Assembly: GCF_022662305.1 (NCBI RefSeq)
Contig: NZ_JAKNQH010000003.1
Location: 369,390 to 433,389, forward strand
Source: Sphingomonas sp. BAUL-RG-20F-R05-02
GTDB taxonomy: Bacteria > Pseudomonadota > Alphaproteobacteria > Sphingomonadales > Sphingomonadaceae
Direction of reading: 5' to 3'
Length of the DNA stretch: 64,000 nucleotides
In this document: positions 24,540 to 34,596 of the stretch, piece by piece
Layout of the letters: each line of letters starts with the position of its first letter
Position numbering within the stretch: the stretch's first letter is position 1
The notes under the pieces: model-generated
Database searches by the model: none
The model's input: the letters and a program-made list of their open reading frames with translations, nothing else
What the model was told of the DNA's origin: nothing
Position numbers and translations under genes: made by a program

Positions 24540-25172
24540 ATGACGCTCGACGAACTGCTCGCGGAGGGCGTGCCCCCGGTTGCCGCAATCCTGCGCGGCC
24601 TGCGCCCCGATGAGGCGCTCGATGTCGCCGCCGCGTTGATCGACAACGGGGTGCGCATTCTTGAAGTGCCGTTCAACTCGCCCGAGCCACTGATTAGCAT
24701 CGCCGCCATAGCCAAGGCTTTCGGCGATCGCGCGCTGATCGGGGGCGGTACCGTGCTGAGCGTCGAAGCGGTCGAGGCGCTTACGGGCGCGGGCGGACGG
24801 CTGCTGGTGACGCCGAATACCAATCCGGCGGTGATCGCGCGCGGGGTGGCGCTCGGGCTTGAGGCGCTGCCCGGCTTCATGACGCCGAGCGAAGCGTTCC
24901 AGGCGATCGCAGCCGGTGCGCGGCGACTCAAGCTGTTCCCTGGTGCCAGCCTCGGCCCGGCATACCTGAAGGCCGTGCGCGACGTCTTGCCACGCGACGT
25001 GAAGGTGTGGGCGGTCGGCGGCACCAATGCCGAGACGTTGCAGGACTGGCTCGATGGTGGTGCGGAGGGCATCGGCGTCGGCGGCGCGCTATTCAAGCCG
25101 GGCGACAGCGCGACGGTCGTCGGCGAGCGTGCGGCGGCGCTGACGGCGGCGTGGCAGGCCACACAGGCCTAG
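24540..25172 (+). CDS. dgoA: 2-dehydro-3-deoxy-6-phosphogalactonate aldolase
   Basis: The protein has 210 aa, with AAGGAGG 5 bases before the ATG. It is a KDPG/KDPGal aldolase barrel with GVRILEVPFNSPEPLISI, IGGGTVLS, VTPNTNP, the Schiff-base lysine in RRLKLFPGASLGPAYLKA, and VWAVGGTNAETLQDWLDGGAEGIGVGGALF. It cleaves KDPGal to pyruvate and glyceraldehyde 3-phosphate. The subfamily choice of galactonate over gluconate rests on the LKLFPGA form and on the dgoK neighbour. Last gene of the plus-strand operon. Confidence 0.9.
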   Translation: MTLDELLAEGVPPVAAILRGLRPDEALDVAAALIDNGVRILEVPFNSPEPLISIAAIAKAFGDRALIGGGTVLSVEAVEALTGAGGRLLVTPNTNPAVIARGVALGLEALPGFMTPSEAFQAIAAGARRLKLFPGASLGPAYLKAVRDVLPRDVKVWAVGGTNAETLQDWLDGGAEGIGVGGALFKPGDSATVVGERAAALTAAWQATQA

Positions 25173-25190
25173 CAGCGACTGCGAAGGCTG

Positions 25191-25209
25191 GCGGGAACGA
25201 TCTTCCCGC
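25191..25209. terminator. Hairpin between convergent dgoA and thiC
   Basis: GCGGGAA and TTCCCGC pair around CGATC. The gap between the convergent genes is 93 bases; there is no T-run, so the assignment is tentative. Confidence 0.35.
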
Positions 25210-25265
25210 GCGGTAGGAGCCGGCCCGGGCAACCACCCGGACCGTCTTGAGCCCCTTGCTAGCGC

Positions 25266-27281
<2,016 letters not shown>

Positions 27282-27473
27282 GGGATGGCGTGATGATAGG
27301 TCGGTTCGGAGGAGCCGTCCAGCCCTGACGATGCCGCAGTTCGGGCGGCAAAGGCGCGCGTCCTGCGCTTTGGCGATGGGCTAACGCACGCGACGCAGGG
27401 GCTATGGCGCCTGTGCTGGCGGCTAAATCGACAGGCCGCGCGAGGTTGAGCGCCCCGCGCGCCGGCGTCAGGA
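27282..27473. other. Upstream part of the thiC leader; no gene seen
   Basis: About 190 bases of GC-rich DNA between the aptamer and the next gene end. It should hold the thiC promoter, but no clear -35/-10 pair stands out. Confidence 0.35.
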
Positions 27474-28496
27474 TCAGGCGTTGCTTGCTGCGCTGGTCTT
27501 AATGTTTCCGTTGACGCCGGCCGGATAGAACCCGCCTGACGTGACCGCGGCGCTGTTGAGGTAGAGGACGTTAAGAACCTGCCCGGCGGTGCGCGTGTAG
27601 ACCCGCCCGTTGCCGTCGACCGGCGCGATGTTGGCGGCGGTGGCGGTACCGGTGATGCCCTGATCGATATCGGCCGACCCGTCGAGGCCGTCGCGCGCGT
27701 TGCTGAACTGTCCGGCGGCGCTGCCCTGGCCCATCGTGTACAGCGTCGTGCGGATCAGCGCGGCATGGTAGGATTGCGTCGCGAGCATCCCCGCCACCGC
27801 ATCGAGGTACACTACGCTGGTGAGCAGCGTCGACACGCCCTTCAACGCTGTGACCACGAGATCCTTGAACACGAAGGTGGCGAGCAGGAAATTCAGGTCG
27901 CTCGCATACGGGTCGAACGTCACGCCGGCGGCGGCGTAGCCACCAAGCTGCGCGATCCGGGTGAAGGCACCGCTCGCGCTGCCGTCGATGTTGAGCGCGG
28001 GCTGTGCCACTGCCGAGGAACCCAGCGCCGAGCGCAGGAACCGCAGATGGGCGAGATCGTCTGCGGCGATCTCGCGCGCATATTGGCCGATGGTGGCGTT
28101 GGCGAAGCTGACCGCGCGACCGCCCGTGACCGACCCTTGCGTGCCGGTGCCGGTGAGCAGCGCCGCGCCGCCGCCGGGGAAGTTTCCGCTGCCGGTGGTC
28201 GTCTGAGTATCGGCGATCGCCGAGATGTTGGTGCCGGTCGTCACGAACTGGCCGAACTGCGCCTGAAGATATTGCAGGTTAAGCAGGAGGTTGAGCGCAT
28301 CGGCGTCGATGATCGCGCTGGTGCTGCTCGGCGTGGGAGTCGGCGTCGGCGTTACGGTCGTATCGTCGCTGCTGCCGCCGCAGGCGCTGAGCAGCGCGAG
28401 GCCACCGGCCGCCGCACCGATCTGCGCGGTGCCGCGCAGGAAGTTGCGGCGCGCGAGGCTGCGGCGGTCGTCGGCGGTTTGAAGGATATCGGTCAC
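27474..28496 (-). CDS. Tat-exported ferritin-like lipoprotein (Ferritin_2 type)
   Basis: The protein has 340 aa with a GTG start behind GGAG. The Tat motif RRNFLRG is followed by a hydrophobic core and the lipobox LLSACGG, so export as a folded lipoprotein is expected. A Thr/Pro linker (TVTPTPTPTPSS) precedes a ferritin-like four-helix domain of the desiccation-related Pcc13-62 type (LNLLLNLQYLQAQFGQF, AREIAADDLAHLRFLRSAL). The C-terminus has LNVLYLNSAAVTSGGFYPAGVNG. Metal ligands cannot be confirmed by eye. It is the partner of the paralogue 53 bases upstream. Function in stress or oxidant defence is a guess. Confidence 0.82.
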   Translation of the reverse strand: MTDILQTADDRRSLARRNFLRGTAQIGAAAGGLALLSACGGSSDDTTVTPTPTPTPSSTSAIIDADALNLLLNLQYLQAQFGQFVTTGTNISAIADTQTTTGSGNFPGGGAALLTGTGTQGSVTGGRAVSFANATIGQYAREIAADDLAHLRFLRSALGSSAVAQPALNIDGSASGAFTRIAQLGGYAAAGVTFDPYASDLNFLLATFVFKDLVVTALKGVSTLLTSVVYLDAVAGMLATQSYHAALIRTTLYTMGQGSAAGQFSNARDGLDGSADIDQGITGTATAANIAPVDGNGRVYTRTAGQVLNVLYLNSAAVTSGGFYPAGVNGNIKTSAASNA

Positions 28497-28549
28497 GGGA
28501 AAACTCTCCGGGCGAAAATTCGGGATGGCTCGGGCGTGTCTGGCGCCGG

Positions 28550-29515
28550 TCAGTTCGCGCCGCTGGCGACGGTGGTGCCGTTCACGCCGGCGGGGAAGAA
28601 ACCGCCGAGCGAGACCGACAGGCTGTTGAGATAGACGATGTTGAGCACCGCCGTCGTCGCGCGGGTGTAGGTCTGCCCGTTGGCGGCGGTGGGCGAGATG
28701 TTCGAGACGAGATTGCCGTTGGCATCGGTCGTCGGCGAAATGCCCTGATCGTCGTCGCTGCTGCCGCCGTCGAGCGCGTCGCGCGCGTTGGAGATCGCAT
28801 CCGCATTGGCGCGTAGGGTCGAGCCGCTTACCGCGCCCTTGGCGTAGAGCAACGTACGAATGGTGCCGGCATGATAGGCGGTCGCGCCGAGCAGGCCGAC
28901 GAGCGATTCGCGGTTGGTGGCGTCGCTCACGCTGGTGACGAGGCCCTTGTAGGCGGTTGCGACGACATCCTCGAGCAGGAACGCGGCGAGCAGGAAGTTG
29001 CTGTCGCTCGCGTACACGTCAAAGCCCGCGCCGGAGGCGACGAGACCGGCGGCGCGCATCGCGGTGCTGAACGCGCTGGTGGCGGTCACGTCGAGGTCGA
29101 TCTTGGGCTGCGCGATTACGTCGGCGCCTGCGGTTGTGCGCAGGAAAGCGACGCGCGCGGCGGCCTCGGTGGCGAATTCGCTGGCGATCTGCGCCACGAC
29201 GGGATCGGTAAAGGTCGCCTGCCGGCCGCCGGTTACCGCCCCGGCGGTTCCCGCGCCGGTCAACTGTGCGGCGGGGAGGCCAGCGCCGTTTGCCGCGAGG
29301 CCGTAGAATTGCGCGAGCAGATATTCGAAGTTCAGCGCGAAATTGACGATCGAGGAATCGGCGACGGTATCGGCGAAGGCGACCCCGCTGACGGTGAGCG
29401 CGGCGGCGCCCGTCGCGGTAATCGCAGCAGCGCCGAGCGCGGTGCGGAAGAAGGCGCGGCGCTCGTTTTGCGTCTCGTCACGGGTTTCGGGAGCATCCTC
29501 GTGCAGGGCAGTCAT
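28550..29515 (-). CDS. Tat-type exported ferritin-like protein, paralogue of the next gene
   Basis: The protein has 321 aa with AAGGACGAGA before the ATG at 29515. An N-terminal RRAFFRT twin-arginine motif is followed by an Ala-rich hydrophobic stretch and VAFA as probable cleavage site; there is no lipobox. The ferritin-like domain matches its neighbour (FALNFEYLLAQFYGLAANGAG, ASEFATEAAARVAFLRTTAG), as does the tail LNIVYLNSLSVSLGGFFPAGVNGT. The tandem arrangement and shared tail point to duplication, with one copy lipid-anchored and one free in the periplasm. Confidence 0.82.
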   Translation of the reverse strand: MTALHEDAPETRDETQNERRAFFRTALGAAAITATGAAALTVSGVAFADTVADSSIVNFALNFEYLLAQFYGLAANGAGLPAAQLTGAGTAGAVTGGRQATFTDPVVAQIASEFATEAAARVAFLRTTAGADVIAQPKIDLDVTATSAFSTAMRAAGLVASGAGFDVYASDSNFLLAAFLLEDVVATAYKGLVTSVSDATNRESLVGLLGATAYHAGTIRTLLYAKGAVSGSTLRANADAISNARDALDGGSSDDDQGISPTTDANGNLVSNISPTAANGQTYTRATTAVLNIVYLNSLSVSLGGFFPAGVNGTTVASGAN

Positions 29516-29655
29516 TCTCGTCCTTCCGGCGTGTCACCTGGAGCCAGGGTGCGCGCCATCGGCCAGGCCGGATACGACACGGCCGCCCCCGCCCACGCAG
29601 GGCAAGAACGGCCGGAGTCGCAGCGGGACGCACACATGCGCCCCGTAGAGACGGT

Positions 29656-30534
29656 TTAGAAGGTGTACGCAAGCCCGGCCGCGCCGATCCACTGGTTCGG
29701 GTTGCCGGCGGTGCGGACGATCGGGCTGTACGAATAGCTGTTGAGTAGCCGCGAATAGCTGCCGCCTGCGACCAATTTCACGCCGTGCAGCAGATCGCCG
29801 GTCAGCGAATAGGTGAAGAAGCCGCCGACCTGATAGTCTTTCCAGCCGGAACGGGCGTTGTACGTCGGCAGGCCGCTCAGCATGCTCTGCGTCGGCGAGA
29901 TGCTGAAGTAGGTCTGGCCATAGCCGCGCTCGACATGTTCCGCGGATGCGACGAGGCCGACCGCGGCCTTGCGGCTGAGCGGGGTCAGATAGTTGATCGA
30001 CGGCTGCCATATGCCGCTATCGTGCACGTTCGACACGTCGTGACGGTAGCTGACCGATACCGACAGCTTGTCATACGGGCTGGTGATGATGCCGGTCTTG
30101 CCGATGCCGACATAGCCGCCGAGTTCGATCGCGGTATCGATCTTGCCGAGCGCACGGACGCGTGGATCGTCGATGTTCTTGCGCGAGGTGCGGTTGAAGT
30201 TGATCACGCCGATCGGGCCGGCCTGGAAATCGAGGGTCTGGCCGGGGCGGTTCGGGATCAGGTCGATCGAGGCGCGGTTGCCGATCAACGAGAAGGCGAA
30301 GCCCTTGAACTGGCCGATCACTGCCGGCGCAGGCGTGAAGCGGTAGTCGTTCGAACCTTCATAATCCGGCAGGTACGCGCCAGCCACGCCGACCGTAACA
30401 TTGTCGCCACCCAGCTTCGCCGCAAGATCGGCATTGGCAGCCGCGCCCTCCGTCTGCGCGGACGCCGGAGCGGCGGCAAGCAGCACGGCGACCGGAAGAG
30501 CGGCGGCAAAACCGCGGTGGAACAACTTCGACAC
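29656..30534 (-). CDS. MipA/OmpV-family outer-membrane protein
   Basis: The protein has 292 aa from a GTG at 30534 with AGGGGA 7 bases before; the longer open frame upstream is intergenic. A signal peptide ends at ASAQ near residue 24. The family pattern is visible: VGVAGAYLPDYEGSNDYRFTPAPAVIGQFKGFAFSLIG, and the terminal strand WIGAAGLAYTF ends in Phe as outer-membrane barrels do. MipA links murein synthase and hydrolase in E. coli; most bacterial members are only known as outer-membrane proteins. Monocistronic. Confidence 0.9.
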   Translation of the reverse strand: MSKLFHRGFAAALPVAVLLAAAPASAQTEGAAANADLAAKLGGDNVTVGVAGAYLPDYEGSNDYRFTPAPAVIGQFKGFAFSLIGNRASIDLIPNRPGQTLDFQAGPIGVINFNRTSRKNIDDPRVRALGKIDTAIELGGYVGIGKTGIITSPYDKLSVSVSYRHDVSNVHDSGIWQPSINYLTPLSRKAAVGLVASAEHVERGYGQTYFSISPTQSMLSGLPTYNARSGWKDYQVGGFFTYSLTGDLLHGVKLVAGGSYSRLLNSYSYSPIVRTAGNPNQWIGAAGLAYTF

Positions 30535-30925
30535 TGGCAAATCCCCTGCATGCACTCGGTATATAATCGCCGCGTAACGCCGCGTTGCGGCAATTGGCTC
30601 CCATGTCGTTACGGGGTGATGACGATTTCGCAAAAGCGTGACAATCCGGCCACGGCAGCGGGCCGTTGCAGGGCCGGACGGTCCCGGTGCGCGTGTGTGT
30701 TGATGGCCTTTATGGTTGCTGTTGCGCGGGCCAGAGACAGCGACGTGGCTCAGGTTGACTGGATGGCTGTTGCTCGCATGCCGCACGGGATACGGCAATG
30801 CAGCCGATGTTTGACGCGGCCCCCTGGTCTGCCGGGTGCAGGCGCGGCAGCAAGGCAGGCGATCACGCAAGTCGGGCGGCGTTTCGCGTTTGACGCATCG
30901 CCGTACCTCCCGCACAACCGCAGTG
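30535..30925. other. Divergent intergenic region; no gene seen
   Basis: About 390 bases between mipA and the ABC operon. An AT-rich TATATAAT (around 30559-30566) lies upstream of mipA and reads ATTATATA on its strand, a candidate -10. Open frames here have shadow-like Arg/Cys-rich composition. Confidence 0.35.
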
Positions 30926-31708
30926 ATGGCACTCTCCCGCGAAACCGGCCCTCCGGTCGCCTTTGTAGGCGCTTCCAAGATTTACGCGGGCGGTGCGGTC
31001 GCGGTCGACGACGTGTCGATCGAGATCGCCGGCGGCAGTTTCGTAGCCTTGGTCGGCGCGTCGGGATCGGGCAAGTCGACGCTGTTGAAGATGGTCAACC
31101 GCCTGATCGAGCCGAGCCGCGGCGCGATCCATATCGCCGGCGCGGACGTGACCAAGGGCGCGGCGTTCGCGCTGCGGCGTCGGATCGGCTACGTGTTCCA
31201 GAACATCGGCCTGTTTCCGCACCTGAGTGTGGCGGAGAACATCGCAATCGGCTTTCGATTGACGGGTGAGAAGGATCAGCAAGGCCGTATTGCCGAGTTG
31301 CTCGATCTGGTCGACCTGCCGCCGGATTTCGCGAAGCGGATGCCCGATGCGCTATCTGGTGGTCAACGCCAGCGCGTGGGTGTGGCGCGCGCGCTCGCGC
31401 TCGAACCGGGGCTGATGCTGATGGACGAACCGTTCGGCGCGCTCGACCCCGTCACCCGCGACCAGTTGGGGGTGGCGATCCGCGCGCTGCACGACCGGCT
31501 TGGCCTCACCACCATCATGGTGACACACGATATGGCCGAGGCGCTGATCCTCGCCGACCGCGTGCTGGTGATGGCAGGCGGGCGGATCGTCGCGGACGAG
31601 GTGCCGGCAGCGTTGCTCGCCGGGAAAGGCGGCGCGGAGGCGGATGCGCTGGTCGCGGTGCCGCGCGAACAGGCACGCCGACTGCGTGAGATCGGCGGAC
31701 ACCTGTGA
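30926..31708 (+). CDS. Osmoprotectant-type ABC transporter ATPase (OpuCA/ProV-like)
   Basis: The protein has 260 aa. Walker A is GASGSGKST at residues 44-52 (K50); the Q-loop YVFQNIGLFPHLSV, the signature LSGGQRQRVGVARAL, Walker B LMLMDEPFGALDP and the H-loop MVTHDM are all present. The QNIGLFPH form and the fused permease gene that follows mark the glycine betaine/choline importer family. No CBS pair is present, unlike OpuCA of Gram-positives. It powers uptake of a compatible solute. Confidence 0.9.
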   Translation: MALSRETGPPVAFVGASKIYAGGAVAVDDVSIEIAGGSFVALVGASGSGKSTLLKMVNRLIEPSRGAIHIAGADVTKGAAFALRRRIGYVFQNIGLFPHLSVAENIAIGFRLTGEKDQQGRIAELLDLVDLPPDFAKRMPDALSGGQRQRVGVARALALEPGLMLMDEPFGALDPVTRDQLGVAIRALHDRLGLTTIMVTHDMAEALILADRVLVMAGGRIVADEVPAALLAGKGGAEADALVAVPREQARRLREIGGHL

Positions 31709-31739
31709 GCCGCCGCAGTATCGGATCGGCGGGGCGGGA

Positions 31740-33275
31740 ATGAGCGGGTTTCTCGATGCGATGCAGCGCGTGCCGCCACTCCTCGCGCAACACCTGCTGC
31801 TGGCGTTTTCCGCGTTGCTGCTCGGCATCGTCATCAGCCTGCCGATGGCGATCGTGTCGGCCAGGCGGCCACACGTGGCGCGCGTGACGCTCGGGTTCGC
31901 CAGCCTGATCCAGACCATCCCGACGCTCGCGTTGCTGGCGTTGTTCTACCCCCTCCTGCTGTCGCTTTCCACGCTCGTAGGCGGCGGGATACCAGCGCTT
32001 GGCTTCGTGCCGTCGCTGCTTGCGCTCACGCTGTACGCGCTGCTGCCGATCCTGCGAAACGCCGTCACCGGGCTGACCGGGCTCGATCCTGCGATCATCG
32101 AGGCGGCGGACGGGGTGGGTATGACCGCGTGGCAGAAGCTGCGGCTGGTCGAGGCGCCGCTGGTCGCGCCGGTGGTGATGGCCGGTATCCGCACGGCCGC
32201 GGTCTGGACGATCGGCGCGGCGACCCTGTCCACCACGGTTGGCCAGCCGAGCCTTGGCGACATGATCTTCGCCGGCCTCCAGACGCAGAACTGGGCGCTG
32301 GTGCTGGCCGGATGTTTCAGCGCGGCGGCGCTCGCACTGGCGGTGGACGCTCTGCTCGGGCTGGTCGAACACGGCATCGCGGCGCGCCGGCGCGGACGCG
32401 TCTTGGGTGCGGTCGCGGTGCTGGCGGTGGGGGTGGCGCTCGCGTTCGCGCCGATGTGGATGCAGGGCGGCGGCAAGCGCGTGGTGATCGGCGCCAAGAG
32501 CTTTTCCGAGCAATATATCCTATCCCGCGTGATCGGACACCGGCTGGAGGCGGCGGGTTACCAGGTCGAGTACCGCGAGGGGCTGGGTTCGGGCGTGGCG
32601 CTTAACGCGCTGTCCAGCGGGACGATCGACGTCTATGTCGACTATACCGGCACGATCTGGGCCGACACGATGAAGCGCAGCGACGTGCCGTCGCGCGATG
32701 CCATCCTGGCCGGCGTGCGCGACTGGGCGAAGAAGACGCGTGGCGTGACCGTGCTGGGCAAGCTCGGCTTCGAAAATGCCTATGCCTTTGCGATGCGGGG
32801 CGACGATGCGGCACGGCGCGGCGTCAAGACGATCGCCGATCTGGTTCCCATCGCGCACGGGCTGCGGCTGGCGACCGATATCGAATTCCTCGACCGGCCC
32901 GAGTGGGCGGCGGTGAAGCGCGCCTATGGGCTGGAGTTCGGCTCGGCGCATCCGTACCAGCCGACCTTCATGTACCGCGCGCTCGAAAGTGGTGCCGCCG
33001 ACGTGATCCCGGCCTTCTCCTCCGACGGACGGATCGCGGCGGACAGGCTGACGGTGCTGTCCGACCCGAAGGGCGCGATCCCGGGGTATGACGCGATCCT
33101 GCTACTGTCGCCGGCTCACGCGCATGATGCACGGTTCCAGGCGGCGCTGCGGCCGCTCATCGGGCGCGTCCCCGTCGCGGCGATGCGGCAGGCGAACTAT
33201 CTGGTCGATCGGGATGCCGACAAGCAGTCGCCCGAGGTGGCGGCGCGGTGGCTTGAGAAGCGAGTGGGCTTGTAG
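31740..33275 (+). CDS. Fused permease/substrate-binding protein of an osmoprotectant ABC transporter
   Basis: The protein has 511 aa; GGGGCGGGA precedes the ATG at 31740. Residues 1-205 are a ProW/OpuCB-type permease with about five or six membrane segments and the EAA-like loop EAADGVGMTAWQKLRLVEAPL. A further membrane segment (about 213-238) leads into a ProX/OpuAC-type binding domain (VVIGAKSFSEQYILSRVIGHRLEAAGY, GTIDVYVDYTGTIW, AADVIPAFSSDGRI). The fusion keeps the receptor tethered at the outer face of the inner membrane. Substrate is probably a quaternary amine such as glycine betaine or choline; aromatic-cage residues were not checked. Confidence 0.9.
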   Translation: MSGFLDAMQRVPPLLAQHLLLAFSALLLGIVISLPMAIVSARRPHVARVTLGFASLIQTIPTLALLALFYPLLLSLSTLVGGGIPALGFVPSLLALTLYALLPILRNAVTGLTGLDPAIIEAADGVGMTAWQKLRLVEAPLVAPVVMAGIRTAAVWTIGAATLSTTVGQPSLGDMIFAGLQTQNWALVLAGCFSAAALALAVDALLGLVEHGIAARRRGRVLGAVAVLAVGVALAFAPMWMQGGGKRVVIGAKSFSEQYILSRVIGHRLEAAGYQVEYREGLGSGVALNALSSGTIDVYVDYTGTIWADTMKRSDVPSRDAILAGVRDWAKKTRGVTVLGKLGFENAYAFAMRGDDAARRGVKTIADLVPIAHGLRLATDIEFLDRPEWAAVKRAYGLEFGSAHPYQPTFMYRALESGAADVIPAFSSDGRIAADRLTVLSDPKGAIPGYDAILLLSPAHAHDARFQAALRPLIGRVPVAAMRQANYLVDRDADKQSPEVAARWLEKRVGL

Positions 33276-33316
33276 GCGGGAATGTCTTGCTCTCGCTGGT
33301 GCGTGGACATTCGAGA

Positions 33317-33634
33317 TTACGGGCGTGTCTTCTCCGGCGGACATACCGGCGGCTGAAAAGCCCACCCAGCCACACGCAATTTCGCAACTTGCGCGTAGTA
33401 AATCAAACCGCCAATAGAGCGGTATGGCACATCGATACCATATCGCACGATAGCGGTAGCGTTGCCATCATCATCATCTGGCGAGAGAGACACCTCAAGG
33501 GGACCGCTCCGTTTTTCTTCTTGTCCTAAAAAAGCTCGAATTAACTCACCTCGTCCTGACAGTACAATTGACTGGGTTCTTACTTCGACAATGCTGGCGA
33601 CGCATTTGAGTGTCGGAGGAAGCGGAGATAGCAT
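33317..33634 (-). CDS. Small hypothetical protein in a low-GC pocket
   Basis: 105 aa from the ATG at 33634; an in-frame start at 33679 is possible. The central part (VEVRTQSIVLSGRGELIRAFLGQEEKRSGPLEVSLSPDDDDGNATAIVRYGIDVPYRS) has balanced composition, unlike shadow frames, and the DNA is distinctly poorer in GC. No family recognised; it may be a remnant of transferred DNA. Confidence 0.4.
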   Translation of the reverse strand: MLSPLPPTLKCVASIVEVRTQSIVLSGRGELIRAFLGQEEKRSGPLEVSLSPDDDDGNATAIVRYGIDVPYRSIGGLIYYAQVAKLRVAGWAFQPPVCPPEKTRP

Positions 33635-33708
33635 TCGACGATGTAAGCCGGGACACGCATTGGCCGCAAGTGGGCGCAATCCGTCCTCCGGTGCTATTCC
33701 TTTCCGCT

Positions 33709-34431
33709 TCAGCCGCGCACTGCCGTGAGGAAGTAATCGAGGTTGAGGTCGTCGCTCAGCACGAAGCCCTTGGCCGGCGAGAAGCTAAGGCCACGCCGGT
33801 CGATCACGCGCATCCCTGCGGCGGTCAGCAGTGCTTCCAGTTCGTCGGGGGTCAGGAACTTGTCCCAGTCGTGCGTGCCTTTCGGGATGCGCCCCGAGCC
33901 TTCGCCGACGGTAATCATCGCCAGCCGCGACACGGGCGTGCGGTTGGGCGTGGACATCACCAGCAGCCCGCCCTCGGCCAATGCACCGACAAGGCCACCT
34001 ACGAAACCGGCGGGATCGGTCACGTGCTCGATCACCTCCATGCTGGTGACAAGATCGAACGTCTCGCCGCCAAGCCCCTCGACGCTGCCGGTGCGATAGT
34101 TGATGGCGAGGCCGGAGGCGGCGGCGTGGGCGGCGGCGGCGGCGATGTTCTCCGGCGCGGCGTCGACCCCGGTCACGCTCGCGCTCAGCCGGGCGAGCGG
34201 TTCGCACAACAGACCCGCGCCGCAGCCGACATCGAGCGCACGTTTGCCGGCGAGCGGGGTGAAGCTGGTCTGGTCGCCGCCGAAATGCGCGTCGATCTGT
34301 TCGCGCAGGTAGCGCAGCCGCGGTGGATTGAGCCGGTGCAGCATCGCGGAACTGCCCTTCGGATCCCACCATTCGGCAGCGAGCGTGCCGAAGTGGGCGG
34401 CTTCCTTCGGGTCGATCGTCGTGGCTGTCAT
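33709..34431 (-). CDS. ubiG: UbiG, ubiquinone O-methyltransferase
   Basis: The protein has 240 aa with AGGTGAG before the ATG. SAM-binding ALDVGCGAGLLCEPLARLSASVTGVDAAPENI, then SMEVIEHVTDP and the family-specific LNPPRLRYLREQI and PKGTHDWDKFLTPDEL. It carries out both O-methylation steps of ubiquinone synthesis (on 2-polyprenyl-6-hydroxyphenol and on demethylubiquinol) at the membrane. Divergent from lysC, an order common in sphingomonads. Confidence 0.95.
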   Translation of the reverse strand: MTATTIDPKEAAHFGTLAAEWWDPKGSSAMLHRLNPPRLRYLREQIDAHFGGDQTSFTPLAGKRALDVGCGAGLLCEPLARLSASVTGVDAAPENIAAAAAHAAASGLAINYRTGSVEGLGGETFDLVTSMEVIEHVTDPAGFVGGLVGALAEGGLLVMSTPNRTPVSRLAMITVGEGSGRIPKGTHDWDKFLTPDELEALLTAAGMRVIDRRGLSFSPAKGFVLSDDLNLDYFLTAVRG

Positions 34432-34596
34432 AAACTCACCTGCGTGGGAAGGTTGCGCGTGTGCCCGTCGTTCGCTCGGGCCAGAGCAAGCGGCTTAGCT
34501 GGGCTTTGCTGGCCCTAACCTTAGCTTGGCTTGCCATCGTCTCACCCGGTTCCTATCAGGACGCCCCTTCCAACCCAAGGATTTTGCGACACCCCA

